DNA of 64,000 bases. Source: Bacteroidota bacterium (GTDB taxonomy: Bacteria > Bacteroidota > Bacteroidia > Chitinophagales > Chitinophagaceae). Shown here piece by piece: positions 9,101 through 17,312 of this stretch (position 1 is its first letter; every line of letters begins with the position of its first letter). The DNA lies in the NCBI GenBank assembly GCA_030706735.1, contig JAUZNZ010000007.1:62001-126000 (forward strand), read 5' to 3'. A program made the translations under genes and the position numbers. A model generated the notes under the pieces. That model was not told the DNA's origin and searched no databases. It was given only the letters and a program-made list of their open reading frames with translations.

Positions 9101-10487
9101 GGTAATGCCGGAAGGTCTTTCCATCAAAACAGTCGAGACCACCGAAATAGGTTCCGATCCAGAGTTTCTGGCTCTTGTCAAGGCAAAGGCTGACGATCAC
9201 GTCGTTGGTCAGACTATGGGGATCAGCGGGATTGTGGAGGTATTGGGTAAAATGTCCCGTTCTTCTGTTGTAGTAGATCAGGCCGCCTCCGTTGGATCCG
9301 ATCCAGAGATTCCCTTTAGGGTCTTCCACGAAGCGGTTGACGTCGTCGTAGTTCAGGTTCTTTGCCCCCGGGATTTCGTGGCGGTACAGGGGGAACTTCA
9401 TGATGTCCTGGTGGTAGTAATTGAACCCTTTCTTATAGGTGCCGATCCAGATGATGCCCTCGCGATCCCTGTAGAGATAATTTATACTATTTTGGCTGAT
9501 GCTCTTGTCGTCCTCCTCACGGGCCATGATATAATGAAGGGAGAGGTCTCTCTTATCGAGCAGGTCAATACCGCCGTGATCGGTGGCGATCCAGATCAAC
9601 CCCTTCTCATCCTGTGTGATACCGGTTACGATACCGGAGTTCAGGTTGAACGGCCCCAGTCCCTTGTCGATATGACGCAAGGAGCCGCTGGCCGTATTAT
9701 AATAATATACGCCTTGGGAGGATGCGGGCGCGTAGATCCAGAGATCGTTTTGGCGGTCGGTAAAGACCCGGTAGCCCAGGGATGGCTCGCCTACCATCTG
9801 TTTCAGGGCGTTCGTCCGCCAGAGAATCCTGCCTGTCGCGCTGTCCATCCTCTCCAGCGTGCCGTCGCGGTACACAAGCCACCAATACCCGTTTGACGTG
9901 AGCGTAAAGCATGCGATATTATTGGAACAGGGGGAAGCGGGGTCCGCGGGGAGGTGGCAGTACCGCGCGTACCTTCGGGAGGCGGGATCATACAGGTACA
10001 TGCCGGTGGCGGAGAAACCCGTGCCGCCGGCGGTCAGGAACCAGAACCGGCCTAATGCGTCCTTCTTAATATCCGAAATACTCCCGATGATGTTGCCATT
10101 GGGGATCCCGATGGATTGAAGGAATTCGTTGGCTTTTTTCCGGTCAAAGCGATCGGTGAGCGGATCATAGATATCTATGCCGTTGCGGGTACTTATCCAA
10201 AGTTTATTTCCCGGGCCCTCGAAGATATTATCGATGTAGTCATCGCTGATGGAGGTGGAGTCCCGTTGATCGTGGCGAAAGACCTTGAAATGATAGCCGT
10301 CATAGCGGTTGAGACCGGCGACGGTACCGATCCAGATAAATCCTTTTTCATCGCGGAGAAAGGAGGTAACGCTGTTGTGGGACAGACCCTGGGATATGTC
10401 TATCCTGGAAAAACGATACAGGTCATGCTGTGCCCGGAGTGCGGTGGAGGAAAGGCAAGCCAGGAGAGCAAAGAGGAGTGTTTTCAT
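6108..10487 (-). CDS. Hybrid two-component system regulator (sensor kinase-response regulator-AraC fusion)
   Basis: 1459 residues in the classic one-protein arrangement. A signal peptide (ends LRAQ) is followed by a periplasmic two-component propeller with many repeats of the GFIWIGT / KGNLWIGS type (about 25-740), a Y_Y_Y domain (about 745-815) and one membrane segment (about 827-847). Next come a HisKA domain with phospho-His883 (NVSHEFRTPL), an ATPase domain (NLLSNAFKF and GSGIGLAI), a receiver with phospho-Asp1249 (SDISMPE), and a C-terminal AraC HTH. It senses an oligosaccharide-like ligand in the periplasm and switches on the adjacent sus genes. The ~95-residue stretch between ATPase and receiver (about 1100-1195) is longer than I expect and has imperfect repeats rich in Asp, Gly, Leu and His. 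Confidence 0.95.
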   Translation of the reverse strand: MKTLLFALLACLSSTALRAQHDLYRFSRIDISQGLSHNSVTSFLRDEKGFIWIGTVAGLNRYDGYHFKVFRHDQRDSTSISDDYIDNIFEGPGNKLWISTRNGIDIYDPLTDRFDRKKANEFLQSIGIPNGNIIGSISDIKKDALGRFWFLTAGGTGFSATGMYLYDPASRRYARYCHLPADPASPCSNNIACFTLTSNGYWWLVYRDGTLERMDSATGRILWRTNALKQMVGEPSLGYRVFTDRQNDLWIYAPASSQGVYYYNTASGSLRHIDKGLGPFNLNSGIVTGITQDEKGLIWIATDHGGIDLLDKRDLSLHYIMAREEDDKSISQNSINYLYRDREGIIWIGTYKKGFNYYHQDIMKFPLYRHEIPGAKNLNYDDVNRFVEDPKGNLWIGSNGGGLIYYNRRTGHFTQYLHNPADPHSLTNDVIVSLCLDKSQKLWIGTYFGGLDCFDGKTFRHYRHNEKDSASIADDRVWEIMEDSKGRLWVGTFAEGLELLDRRRNVFHHYKPFAPNSVQSGYITGLTEDHKGNIWIATAYGLDELVDSSGQFVHYKHDDNRPETSLSNNNTYSAREDSRGLIWITTREGLDVFDPRTGGFRIFRKEDGLPDNTVMEVLEDNSHNLWLSTPNGLSNVIVSMDPDSRRITCQFRNYDESDGLQGREFNENAALRTSEGELIFGGSNGFNIFDPRLVRMSVRSQPLILTDFQVFNKSVDVDQKLNGHVILPQSISETKTITLRYNENIFSVEFAEVNFFNPERVKYAYMLEGFKRQWLLANDKTRKATFTNLDPGDYVFKVRSSNDKGGWNTNELTLNITILPPFWKTSWAYAAYVVLLIAFLFLARRAILQRARTRFAIEQERKEAQRLHELDMMKIRFFTNVSHEFRTPLSLILSPLDKIIRDTDNPHRKTQFRLIHRNARRLLNMVNQLLDFRKLEEHELRLSPGKGDIVKFIKGLSFSFVDMAEKKNIDFSFHTTIDTLYTSFDQDKVERIVFNLLSNAFKFTPMHGRISVELNLLSVTDPHEHGLLQLVIKDTGIGMAKEEQQRIFDRFFQNDMPGSIVNQGSGIGLAITREFVKLHKGSIHVESEPGKGSSFIVLLPVEKLDQETTALPSIDEYLPLEESASSMTGSDLPELSDTGKLSWTDGAGSDNLQGTDRIPDLDRHHGLGQSSGLEHSLDLDQSRGVDHGWHFPPGGRQKKPVVLLVEDNEDFRFYLKDNLREFFTIVEAANGREGWQKTLGFHPDLIVSDISMPEMTGIDLCRKIKSDKRTSFVPVILLTALIGEEQQLKGLETGANDYMTKPFNFGILLSKIRNLLFQQETARKTWQKQVEANPAMVKLDSPDELFMQKALILIEKNISNPDFSVEEMSRELYLSRVALYKRLLALTGKTPIEFIRSIRLKRAAQLLEMSRFTVAEIAYESGFNNPKYFSRYFKAEFGMLPSAYQLKRRKEIERSGPQH

Positions 10488-10569
10488 ACAAGATAGATGA
10501 AAAGATAATTAAAAAAACTCGAAAAAATCGTAAATTACAGGAAACGCTCCTCCACCAAAAACGCGCATT

Positions 10570-11004
10570 ATGAAAAAAGTTGCTGATATACTTCGCCATA
10601 AAGGGAGCCGGGTCACTTCGGTTAGCCCGGAAACCACGGTCCTGGATGCCCTCAAGATCATGGCCGATCAGAATATCGGTTCTGTGGTGGTACTGGATGG
10701 AGCCAATTATGCGGGGATCATGACGGAGCGGGATTATTCCCGGAAGGTGATCCTGAAGGGCAAATCGTCCACCGACACCCCCGTTTCCGAGATTATGTCC
10801 ACGGACCTTCCCCATGTCAGCCCGCATGATACCATTGAATTTTGCATGCAGCTCCTTTCGGATAAGAACATCCGCTATCTCCCCGTCTTTGACAATGGCG
10901 GCCTGAACGGGATCGTCTCCATCAATGACGTGGTGAAGGAGACCATCCTGACGCAGCAGGAAACGATCACCCATCTTAAAGATTATCTTCACTCGGGTAT
11001 TTGA
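10570..11004 (+). CDS. CBS-domain pair protein
   Basis: 144 residues made of two CBS motifs (about 1-65 and 75-140). The repeated sequence signatures are PETTVLDALKIMADQNIGSV and SPHDTIEFCMQLLSDKNIRY. CBS pairs bind adenosyl nucleotides such as AMP, ATP or NADH and usually regulate a partner; this one has no enzymatic domain attached. It is divergent from the hybrid sensor (82 bases apart) and ends 33 bases before the convergent response regulator. The last codons and stop lie in a 12-base direct repeat (10998-11009 and 11019-11030). Partner and ligand are unknown. Confidence 0.85.
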   Translation: MKKVADILRHKGSRVTSVSPETTVLDALKIMADQNIGSVVVLDGANYAGIMTERDYSRKVILKGKSSTDTPVSEIMSTDLPHVSPHDTIEFCMQLLSDKNIRYLPVFDNGGLNGIVSINDVVKETILTQQETITHLKDYLHSGI

Positions 11005-11037
11005 GCGGCCGGTCCGGATATTTGAGCGGCAGGAGCG

Positions 11038-11442
11038 CTAAAAGCATTGCGGAAAGTGTCGTTTAAGGAGGTCCTCCAGGCCGGATTGGAGGAGGGGCTT
11101 GCTTTCAAACCCGGCGACCTCCGGGAACTGCCTGGTCCGCGTCTTGTCGTCGGGATTGAGGGAGGTACTGAGCATGATGAGGACGATATCGGCCTTTTTG
11201 GCCGGCGGGAGGTCGCGGTATTTGCCAAGGAACTCCCAGCCATCCATCGCGGGCATGTTGATGTCGAGAAAGATGAGGTCGGGCCTGGGGCAATCCCCGG
11301 AAAGGTAGGAAAGGGCCGCCTGCCCGCTTTCCAGCACCTGTACCTGACAGGTGCAGTCAAATTGTTCCACGACCATTTTGTTCAGGAAATTGGTCGGCTC
11401 GTCGTCGTCGATAAATAGGATAGAGTTCAATTTCTTCTTCAT
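11038..11442 (-). CDS. Stand-alone response regulator receiver protein
   Basis: 134 residues starting at the ATG at 11442. An upstream in-frame extension exists, but it has no family similarity and the domain begins directly at MKKKLNSILFIDDDEPTN. The acidic pair Asp12/Asp13, the phospho-acceptor Asp60 (FLDINMPAMDGW) and a Thr/Ser switch region (IMLSTSL) are present, with no output domain. Single-domain receivers of this kind are common in Bacteroidota and usually work in phosphorelays with kinases elsewhere. No kinase is adjacent, as the nearby hybrid sensor carries its own receiver. Partner unknown. Confidence 0.85.
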   Translation of the reverse strand: MKKKLNSILFIDDDEPTNFLNKMVVEQFDCTCQVQVLESGQAALSYLSGDCPRPDLIFLDINMPAMDGWEFLGKYRDLPPAKKADIVLIMLSTSLNPDDKTRTRQFPEVAGFESKPLLQSGLEDLLKRHFPQCF

Positions 11443-11675
11443 ATACCGCCCGTTTTTAGGGACCGGAAGGGCCAGTCTGTGGAAGATAACGGAAAAAAAC
11501 AGCAAGGAAAAATATTGCGGGGGGTAAAAAAGGGAAAAAAGGGGTGTCCCGGTACGTTCCCGGGGTGCTCCCGGCCGGTCGTTCACCAAGGATTAACCAG
11601 GATGAAACGCGAAATCCTTTACATTTGAATTACGAAAGACGTTCATTACCTGTACATTAAAGCGAGGTTTCCCGT
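11443..11675. promoter_or_regulatory. Divergent promoter region with a TAnnTTTG box for the TetR gene
   Basis: This 233-base gap separates the leftward response regulator from the rightward TetR gene. TACATTTG at 11620-11627 is a perfect match to the Bacteroidota -7 box and would give a leader of roughly 40 bases. No clear -33 TTTG and no convincing TetR palindrome were seen. The rest of the gap holds purine-rich, low-complexity sequence and nothing gene-like. Confidence 0.45.
11620..11627 (+). promoter_or_regulatory. -7 promoter box of the TetR gene
   Basis: TACATTTG is a perfect TAnnTTTG, 48 bases upstream of the ATG at 11676. Confidence 0.5.
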
Positions 11676-12278
11676 ATGACGACCCTACTCCAGAAAGACG
11701 AGATCATCGAAAAGGAGATTATTGACGTCGCCAGGACCCTGTTCAAGACCTATGGGTTCAAGAAAACGACGATGGGCCATATCGCCATGAGCCTTGGCAA
11801 GGCAAAGAGTTCCCTTTATTATTATTATTCCAGCAAGGAAGAGATCTTCGAAGCGGTGATCAACGAAGAGATGACCGAATTGCTGAACCAGATCCACCAG
11901 GCCCTGGCGGGCGCTTCCAGTTCGAAAGAGAAACTGATCGCCTATTGTCGTTGCAGGCTCGGGAAGTTGCGTCAGTTATACAACCTGAGTGACGTATTGA
12001 AGAGCGAGATTGCCGAGCTTCAATGCATGATGAATGACGTCAGGAGCAAATTCGATACCTCCCATGTGGAACTGGTAAAAGGCATTCTCCTGGAAGGCGT
12101 TCAGAACGGAGAGTTCAAGAAGGTAAACCGGGACAATGTCGAATTAGTGGCCTATCTCATGGTCAGCAGTTTCCGGGGCCTTGCCGTGCCGCTCATGGTA
12201 TCGCAGCAATCCTGTCCGCGTCTCGATCTGCAGATCGATTCCATCGTAGACATCATGGTCGAGGGGATCGGAAAATGA
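11676..12278 (+). CDS. TetR/AcrR family transcriptional regulator
   Basis: 200 residues with an N-terminal TetR helix-turn-helix (about 12-60): KTTMGHIAMSLGKAKSSLYY, then YSSKEEIFEAVI. The C-terminal domain is all-helical and ligand-binding, without a recognisable ligand class. It is convergent with the inositol-lipid operon and shares an end hairpin with it, so it is not obviously the regulator of that operon. No exporter is adjacent. The start ATG at 11676 follows an AGCGAGG purine stretch. Confidence 0.85.
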   Translation: MTTLLQKDEIIEKEIIDVARTLFKTYGFKKTTMGHIAMSLGKAKSSLYYYYSSKEEIFEAVINEEMTELLNQIHQALAGASSSKEKLIAYCRCRLGKLRQLYNLSDVLKSEIAELQCMMNDVRSKFDTSHVELVKGILLEGVQNGEFKKVNRDNVELVAYLMVSSFRGLAVPLMVSQQSCPRLDLQIDSIVDIMVEGIGK

Positions 12279-12295
12279 GTGACCGTCCGGTCACT
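12278..12295. terminator. Hairpin shared by two convergent genes
   Basis: A perfect 8-base inverted repeat AGTGACCG-TC-CGGTCACT starts at the last base of the TetR stop codon and contains the stop codon of the Aur1-like gene. On the + strand it is followed by TGTGTTTT, weakly resembling a terminator tail; on the - strand it is followed by CATTTTCC. It probably helps to end both transcripts, though the loop of two bases is very tight. Confidence 0.4.
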
Positions 12296-13226
12296 GTGTT
12301 TTACTCACGCAAGCCCCGACGAACCGGGCAAACCAATCGGCACGACGATATAGCGCATTAAACAGGAAGATGCCGGCCAGGCCGCAGATGATCCCTGCCA
12401 GCACATCCAGTACGTAGTGGTGCCCGGTATACACGGCCGCGAACCAAATGCCTGCCATGATCGCGGCAAACAGGGCATTGAACCATCGGGCCTGCGCGCG
12501 AATCCCATAATACAGGACGGTCAGCGGATAGGCCGCATGCAGGGAAGGCATGGCGGCAAACACATTGGAGCTTTTGGCATAGAGCGAAGAGAAGACCGAA
12601 ACGTGAAAATAGCTATCGAAACGGCCCAGCCCGGCGGTATTGCCCGGCGTATGCGAATGGAAATCGAAGCCGTACAAGCGTACATACCAGGGCGGCGCCG
12701 CGGGATAAGCGTAATAAATGATGAACCCCAGGAGGTTAACCAGGAGGAAGGTCAGCGAAAAGCGCCAGAAGAGCGTTTTATCCTTATAGAAGAGCCAACC
12801 CGCGAAAGCGAGGGGCAGCGGCATCCAGCAGAGATAGAAGAAGCCCGAGAGGATGTCGAGGAAGGTCGTCCCGTGAGCGGCCAGGTACTCATTCGGGGTC
12901 TGCAGGCCGGCCGGGCCGGATCGAATACCGAAAAGCTGCTGCTCGGCGCGGTATAGCGACCCAATATGCACTGCCTGGAAACGATAGTTCGGAAAGGCCT
13001 TCATCGAATCGAAAATGATCCAGAAGACGATGAAGACGGAGAAGCCCAGGATGAAGCGGCGGGTGGGGCCTGACAAGTAAAAGAGGAAATTGAAGAGGAT
13101 GACCAGGAACAATTGTTCCGGCTTATAACCAATCAGGATAGCGGAGAGCAAGAGGTAACCCGCGGAAATAGCGGATACGGTAAGCAGGGTCCGATAAGGG
13201 AATGTTGAGGTGCGTGTACTATTCAT
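12291..13226 (-). CDS. Aur1-like PAP2 family enzyme, probable inositol phosphorylceramide synthase
   Basis: 311 residues, an integral membrane protein with about six to eight hydrophobic segments. The PAP2/Aur1 catalytic pieces are MPSLHAAYP (His230) and YTGHHYVLD (His270, Asp274), spaced like the His-His-Asp triad of yeast Aur1p. In Bacteroides a related gene is linked to transfer of phosphoinositol from phosphatidylinositol to ceramide, and here the neighbours supply inositol phosphate and phosphatidylinositol. It is the last gene of the operon; its ATG overlaps the stop of the CDP-alcohol transferase (ATGA at 13223-13226), a sign of coupled translation. A general lipid phosphatase role cannot be excluded. 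Confidence 0.8.
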   Translation of the reverse strand: MNSTRTSTFPYRTLLTVSAISAGYLLLSAILIGYKPEQLFLVILFNFLFYLSGPTRRFILGFSVFIVFWIIFDSMKAFPNYRFQAVHIGSLYRAEQQLFGIRSGPAGLQTPNEYLAAHGTTFLDILSGFFYLCWMPLPLAFAGWLFYKDKTLFWRFSLTFLLVNLLGFIIYYAYPAAPPWYVRLYGFDFHSHTPGNTAGLGRFDSYFHVSVFSSLYAKSSNVFAAMPSLHAAYPLTVLYYGIRAQARWFNALFAAIMAGIWFAAVYTGHHYVLDVLAGIICGLAGIFLFNALYRRADWFARFVGACVSKTQ

Positions 13227-13918
13227 TTATTTTCGAGGGTCTTTTTGGCGTCGCGGAGGCGGCCGATCGCCGTGGCATTGGCCAGTACCGCCATGATGGT
13301 CAGGGGGATGGTAAATATCGAAATGGTCTCGAATACCGGAAAGGTGGAATCGGGCCAATGGATCTTGAAATTGCCGCCGATAAATTTCGATGTGATCCCG
13401 CAAGCCAGGGCGGATACGCCGATGAGGATGACGCGTTCAGGCCGTTGCATCAGGCCGTCCTTGCATTCGATCCCCAGTCCCTCGGCGCGCGCGCGCGTAT
13501 AGCTGACCATCAGGCTCCCGATCATCCCGATAAAGGCAAAGAGGGAGCTCAGGAAGTAATGATGTGAGACGAGATACCAGCAAATCCCCAGGAAAAGGAT
13601 CAATTCACTATACCGGTCGAGGACCGAATCATACAGCGCGCCGAACCGGGAACTCATATTGCCCAGGCGGGCCACCTGGCCGTCGAGCATATCGAAGAGG
13701 CCTGCGAACAGGATGAGGGCGCCTGCCCATCCAACGTAGGACAGGTCCCCCCGCTTGCCTTCTTCCGCACCCAGTATAAAGATGACCGACACGCCGATAT
13801 TCAGCACGAGACCGATGGTCGTGACCATATTGGGTGTCAGCCCCGCCCGGATAAGCAATTTCACAAGGGGGTTGATGATCCTGTATATCGCATGTTGTAA
13901 CTGGTCGCGAATGCTCAT
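13223..13918 (-). CDS. CDP-alcohol phosphatidyltransferase, probable phosphatidylinositol(-phosphate) synthase
   Basis: 231 residues from the ATG at 13918; an in-frame TTG at 13936 would overlap the gene before it and is less likely. The complete family motif is present: Asp79-Gly80-x2-Ala83-Arg84-x8-Gly93-x3-Asp97-x3-Asp101, around DMLDGQVARLGNM and LYDSVLDRYSE, which binds the metal ions and CDP-diacylglycerol. There are about six membrane segments. With inositol-phosphate synthase and a PgpA-type phosphatase in the same operon, the likely product is phosphatidylinositol phosphate, later dephosphorylated. The motif alone does not tell inositol phosphate from other alcohols. Confidence 0.88.
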   Translation of the reverse strand: MSIRDQLQHAIYRIINPLVKLLIRAGLTPNMVTTIGLVLNIGVSVIFILGAEEGKRGDLSYVGWAGALILFAGLFDMLDGQVARLGNMSSRFGALYDSVLDRYSELILFLGICWYLVSHHYFLSSLFAFIGMIGSLMVSYTRARAEGLGIECKDGLMQRPERVILIGVSALACGITSKFIGGNFKIHWPDSTFPVFETISIFTIPLTIMAVLANATAIGRLRDAKKTLENK

Positions 13919-13925
13919 TATACAA

Positions 13926-16472
13926 TCAAAAGTCAAATTTAGCTCTTACGCGAATACCATAGGGAGGAATTTCCGGATGGTTAAGATAAGTGAATCTTTT
14001 AATGAAATCCACCCTGAACAACTTGAAAATATTCGCGATGGCGAAACCGGCCTCCACGTAGGGTTCGTTGGTGAGGGAAAAGGTCTCCGTTTGTCCGTTG
14101 GTCAGGGGAAACCTCGTCTGATTAGGGTTCTTGTTCGGATCATTTTCCGTCCGGAGTCCTCCCCAAAGGATCTTGGCCTCGACCACCTCGCGCCACTTAA
14201 GCCGCTTCAGGAGGGGCACCTTATTAAAGAAAAATCCATTGAAATAATGGTCGACGTCAATATTGAGATAGTGGTCGCTGACGAACTCGAGGAAGTTCAT
14301 GAGATTATACGAATTCAGCTGGTACGCATAGGTCTGGTTGGCATGTGCGATATAGCTGAGCGGGAAGGGTACTTCCCCGATCAGGTAGCCGGCGTCGATG
14401 GTGAGGTCGGAGAAACCGATCACGGGGTAATAAACCCGCTTAAAGATGTTCATGCCCAGGTTGTGGTAATTGTATTGACCGCCGAAGAGGCCCTTGATGC
14501 CGGCGATATACCGGAATGTGAAGATCGGGTACTTGTTATAAATGGGCACGCGATAGAGCTTGCCGATATAAAACTGTTCGTGGGAGGCCCAGCGCAATTC
14601 CACGGATGCTTCCCCAACGGTGATCGGATCCAGGGAGTCGGCTGCCGCGCCCGACCCTTTGACGTAGGCGATGGAACCTGCGGGGGTCTGCTTCCAATAC
14701 TTCAAGCCAAAATCATAGGAGAAATGGTCGCCGAACTCGCGCTTATACTGCAGGCGGAAAATGTCGTTGTAAAGCCATTTGTCATTATTGCCCCGCTTGA
14801 AGGAAAGCAGGAAGTTGTCCTCCTGAACGAACTGCAACTCCTGGCCCGGGATCTTGGTATCCCGCTGGAACGAAGCCCGGACGAAATTGATCGGAAAGCC
14901 GTAGATCGATTTATTATTCAGCGAATAGGTGCCGCTCAGGAAGTACTTCCATTTCTGGTCCTTGAAACCATAAGCGGCATAGGCCTCGGAATAGTAGCGG
15001 GTGCTGAACTTGGTCGTCGTCCTACCGCCGAAGCGCAGCCGGAAACCTTCCACCGGGTTGAAGCTATAGAAGGTGCTGGCGGGGCCGATCTCGAAGGGAC
15101 CGGCCTGCTTATAGCCGGCCAGCAGCAGGGTACCCCAGTCCATGAGACGGCGGAAGGACTTCATATTCTTCAGGCTGTCGATATTGGCATAAACCTTCGA
15201 CTCGGCCCTGGTGAGGGTATCTTTATCGCGATAGGCGACCCAAAAGCTGTCCGACTGGCTGGTTGCGCTGTCCAGTTTCACGACCGGGGGTCCTTTGAAC
15301 ACGCTGTCGTCGATAGGTTGGCCGGTCACGAATTTTCTAAATGAGACGACCCGTTCGCCGAAAAGCCCGGTGCCGTTCTTGGTGATCCCGAAATCACCCA
15401 GCACGTCGCTCTTTGACAGGAGATACCTGCCGTCAGCCTGCTTCTCGAAATCCTGGTCGATCTTCATCTCGCGGACAAAATTGAAATTTATGCTCTTGCT
15501 GACCAGGAGCCTCAGCTTTTGTATCGCGTAATTTCCGTCGAGCGTGATCCACATCGTTCCGCGGAACAGGAGGTCATTGGGGTTACGGGGACGGAAGGAG
15601 AGCCTGATCAGTTTCTGGCTGTCGACGGTGACGGTGTCGTCGATAAAATACATATAAAAGGTCGGGCCCATATCGGCGATGGGGCTCAGAAAGAGATTGG
15701 TGAAGACCTCAATATTATTGTCATAGACATTGAACTCCTGGTAAAGCCGTTTGAGATACATGCTGAGGCCGGCCATGTCTACGAATTCCCCGAAGTCGAC
15801 CTTGCGGCTGCCGAGGACGACGGTTTTGTTCTTTTCCGGTTCTTTCCGGTAATAATTCTGGGAGAGGGTCTCTTCGAGATAGATGGGGGAAAGGGACTTG
15901 CCCTCCAGGGTCGTCGTGTCCGCGTTCTCGAAGAGGAAATGATAGGGGCGGACCAGCTTGTTCTGGGTGATCTTCGGAGACACTTTGCTGACGGAGACCT
16001 GCAGCTTTTCGTATTTCTCATACGTGGCGTACGCATAGGATTCCATGCGATTCTTTGCCTTATTATCGATGACCTGCCGGATGAGTTCTACTGCCGGGTT
16101 GTTCTTATTTCTATATTTTATCTTATGGTTCTTCACGGTGACGCCGGCGAGTTCCTTGAACTTCCGGCTGAGCTCGATGACGACCGGCTCCGGAGAGATG
16201 GAGTCGAGATGAAGCGTGGACGTAGCGTATCCGACGATGGATACGACGAGGTCGGCTGCCGGCTTTTCCGAAGGGATGCTGAAGCTGCCGTCGGCTTGCG
16301 AGCGGGTGCCGCCGGGTTGATGTTTCAGGGAAACGCTGGCGCCCGCCAGGGGCGCTTTCGACGCAGCGTCCCTAACCACTCCGCGAATAGTAGACTGGGC
16401 CAGGCCGCAAAAACTTCCAGTCATCGCCAAAAACAATATTACCCAGGCTTTTATAATAGATCCTTGCCGCAT
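13926..16472 (-). CDS. DUF5686 outer-membrane protein with carboxypeptidase-regulatory-like domain
   Basis: 848 residues. A signal peptide (ends near FCGLAQ) precedes a carboxypeptidase-regulatory-like beta domain (about 27-110; IRGVVRDAASKAPLAGASVS). The long DUF5686 region starts at KYRNKNNPAVELIRQVIDNK, includes YATYEKYEKLQVSV, and ends in a beta-rich, barrel-like C-terminus (GIRVRAKFDF, terminal Phe). Proteins of this family are widespread outer-membrane proteins of Bacteroidota with no settled function. What is odd is its place: 8 bases after the GtrA stop and 7 bases before the CDP-alcohol transferase start, in the middle of a lipid-synthesis operon. That suggests, without proof, a role in placing or using the lipid at the outer membrane. 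Confidence 0.85.
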   Translation of the reverse strand: MRQGSIIKAWVILFLAMTGSFCGLAQSTIRGVVRDAASKAPLAGASVSLKHQPGGTRSQADGSFSIPSEKPAADLVVSIVGYATSTLHLDSISPEPVVIELSRKFKELAGVTVKNHKIKYRNKNNPAVELIRQVIDNKAKNRMESYAYATYEKYEKLQVSVSKVSPKITQNKLVRPYHFLFENADTTTLEGKSLSPIYLEETLSQNYYRKEPEKNKTVVLGSRKVDFGEFVDMAGLSMYLKRLYQEFNVYDNNIEVFTNLFLSPIADMGPTFYMYFIDDTVTVDSQKLIRLSFRPRNPNDLLFRGTMWITLDGNYAIQKLRLLVSKSINFNFVREMKIDQDFEKQADGRYLLSKSDVLGDFGITKNGTGLFGERVVSFRKFVTGQPIDDSVFKGPPVVKLDSATSQSDSFWVAYRDKDTLTRAESKVYANIDSLKNMKSFRRLMDWGTLLLAGYKQAGPFEIGPASTFYSFNPVEGFRLRFGGRTTTKFSTRYYSEAYAAYGFKDQKWKYFLSGTYSLNNKSIYGFPINFVRASFQRDTKIPGQELQFVQEDNFLLSFKRGNNDKWLYNDIFRLQYKREFGDHFSYDFGLKYWKQTPAGSIAYVKGSGAAADSLDPITVGEASVELRWASHEQFYIGKLYRVPIYNKYPIFTFRYIAGIKGLFGGQYNYHNLGMNIFKRVYYPVIGFSDLTIDAGYLIGEVPFPLSYIAHANQTYAYQLNSYNLMNFLEFVSDHYLNIDVDHYFNGFFFNKVPLLKRLKWREVVEAKILWGGLRTENDPNKNPNQTRFPLTNGQTETFSLTNEPYVEAGFAIANIFKLFRVDFIKRFTYLNHPEIPPYGIRVRAKFDF

Positions 16473-16480
16473 TATCCAGT

Positions 16481-16855
16481 TTATTTAAATACGAACCTTT
16501 TCTGCAATACATAATTATACAAAACAGCTACTCCGATGGCGATTCCGATCTTATTGGCGACGGCGTAATTCGTGCCCGTAATTTGGGTCAGCAGGTACAG
16601 TACGGAGGTATTCAAAACCAGGTTGCCTGTCCAGACCAGGAGGTACCTGGCGGCCTGGCCGGACCATTTTCCTTCTCCTGCCCGAAAAACCCAATGACGG
16701 CTGATGAGAAAATGCGTGACGCCCCCGGAAACGGTGCCCGCGGCACTGCCGATAACATACCAGACGCCCAGAACCTTGAACAGGAACAAGTAAACCAGAA
16801 AATCTATGGCCGTAGCCAGGATGGATGCTAATTGCGCCTTCGTAAATGTGATCAT
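16481..16855 (-). CDS. GtrA-family membrane protein
   Basis: 124 residues with four predicted membrane helices and the GtrA pattern (ASILATAIDFLVYLFLFK; SRHWVFRAGEGK; NKIGIAIGVAVLYNYVLQKR). GtrA proteins are small membrane proteins thought to help move lipid-linked sugars across the membrane. It starts one base after the PgpA stop, so it belongs to the inositol-lipid operon, where moving an inositol lipid or lipid-linked precursor across the inner membrane is a reasonable but untested guess. Confidence 0.85.
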   Translation of the reverse strand: MITFTKAQLASILATAIDFLVYLFLFKVLGVWYVIGSAAGTVSGGVTHFLISRHWVFRAGEGKWSGQAARYLLVWTGNLVLNTSVLYLLTQITGTNYAVANKIGIAIGVAVLYNYVLQKRFVFK

Positions 16856-16856
16856 G

Positions 16857-17312
16857 TTACCATAGCTTTAGGAACACCAGCGCCTGCAGGATCAGGTTGG
16901 CATAAAGTCCGGCCAGCATATCGTCCATCATCACCCCCCACCCTCCTCTCAGGTCCTCGAGCCTCCTGATGTACAGGGGCTTGATCATATCGAAAAACCT
17001 GAACAGGATCAAACCGATCAGGATGTAGGGCCATTTCACCGGAATGAACAGCAAACTGAGGCACATTCCGGCCACTTCGTCAATCACCACCCGGTAGCTG
17101 TCCTTTCCCCATTTCACCTCCATCTCCCCGGCGCTCCAGATCCCGACGACCAGGATCAAGGCAGTCAGCAGGGCAGGCATCAGGGTTACCGCATCGTGGC
17201 CTCTCCCTGCATAATACCATACCGCGCAGGTCAGGATCGAAACAAGGGTCCCTCCGCCTTTCACATATCCGATGCCCAAACAGGAGGAAAGGAGTAAGGC
17301 CAGCCTCTTCAT
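16857..17312 (-). CDS. PgpA-family lipid phosphatase, probably acting on phosphatidylinositol phosphate
   Basis: 151 residues, normal for PgpA. The family blocks are all present: GIGYVKGGGT near the N-terminus, YRVVIDEVAGM (about 72-82), FRFFDMIKP and GGWGVMMDDMLAG. In most bacteria PgpA removes phosphate from phosphatidylglycerophosphate. Here its ATG overlaps the stop of inositol-phosphate synthase by one base (TGATG), so the better reading is dephosphorylation of phosphatidylinositol phosphate, as proposed for the equivalent Bacteroides gene. It could still serve phosphatidylglycerol synthesis if no other copy exists in the genome. Confidence 0.85.
   Translation of the reverse strand: MKRLALLLSSCLGIGYVKGGGTLVSILTCAVWYYAGRGHDAVTLMPALLTALILVVGIWSAGEMEVKWGKDSYRVVIDEVAGMCLSLLFIPVKWPYILIGLILFRFFDMIKPLYIRRLEDLRGGWGVMMDDMLAGLYANLILQALVFLKLW

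Noticed and set aside
13755..15344. 529-codon + strand frame opposite the DUF5686 gene
   Set aside because: Antisense shadow of a conserved outer-membrane protein, with no domain of its own.
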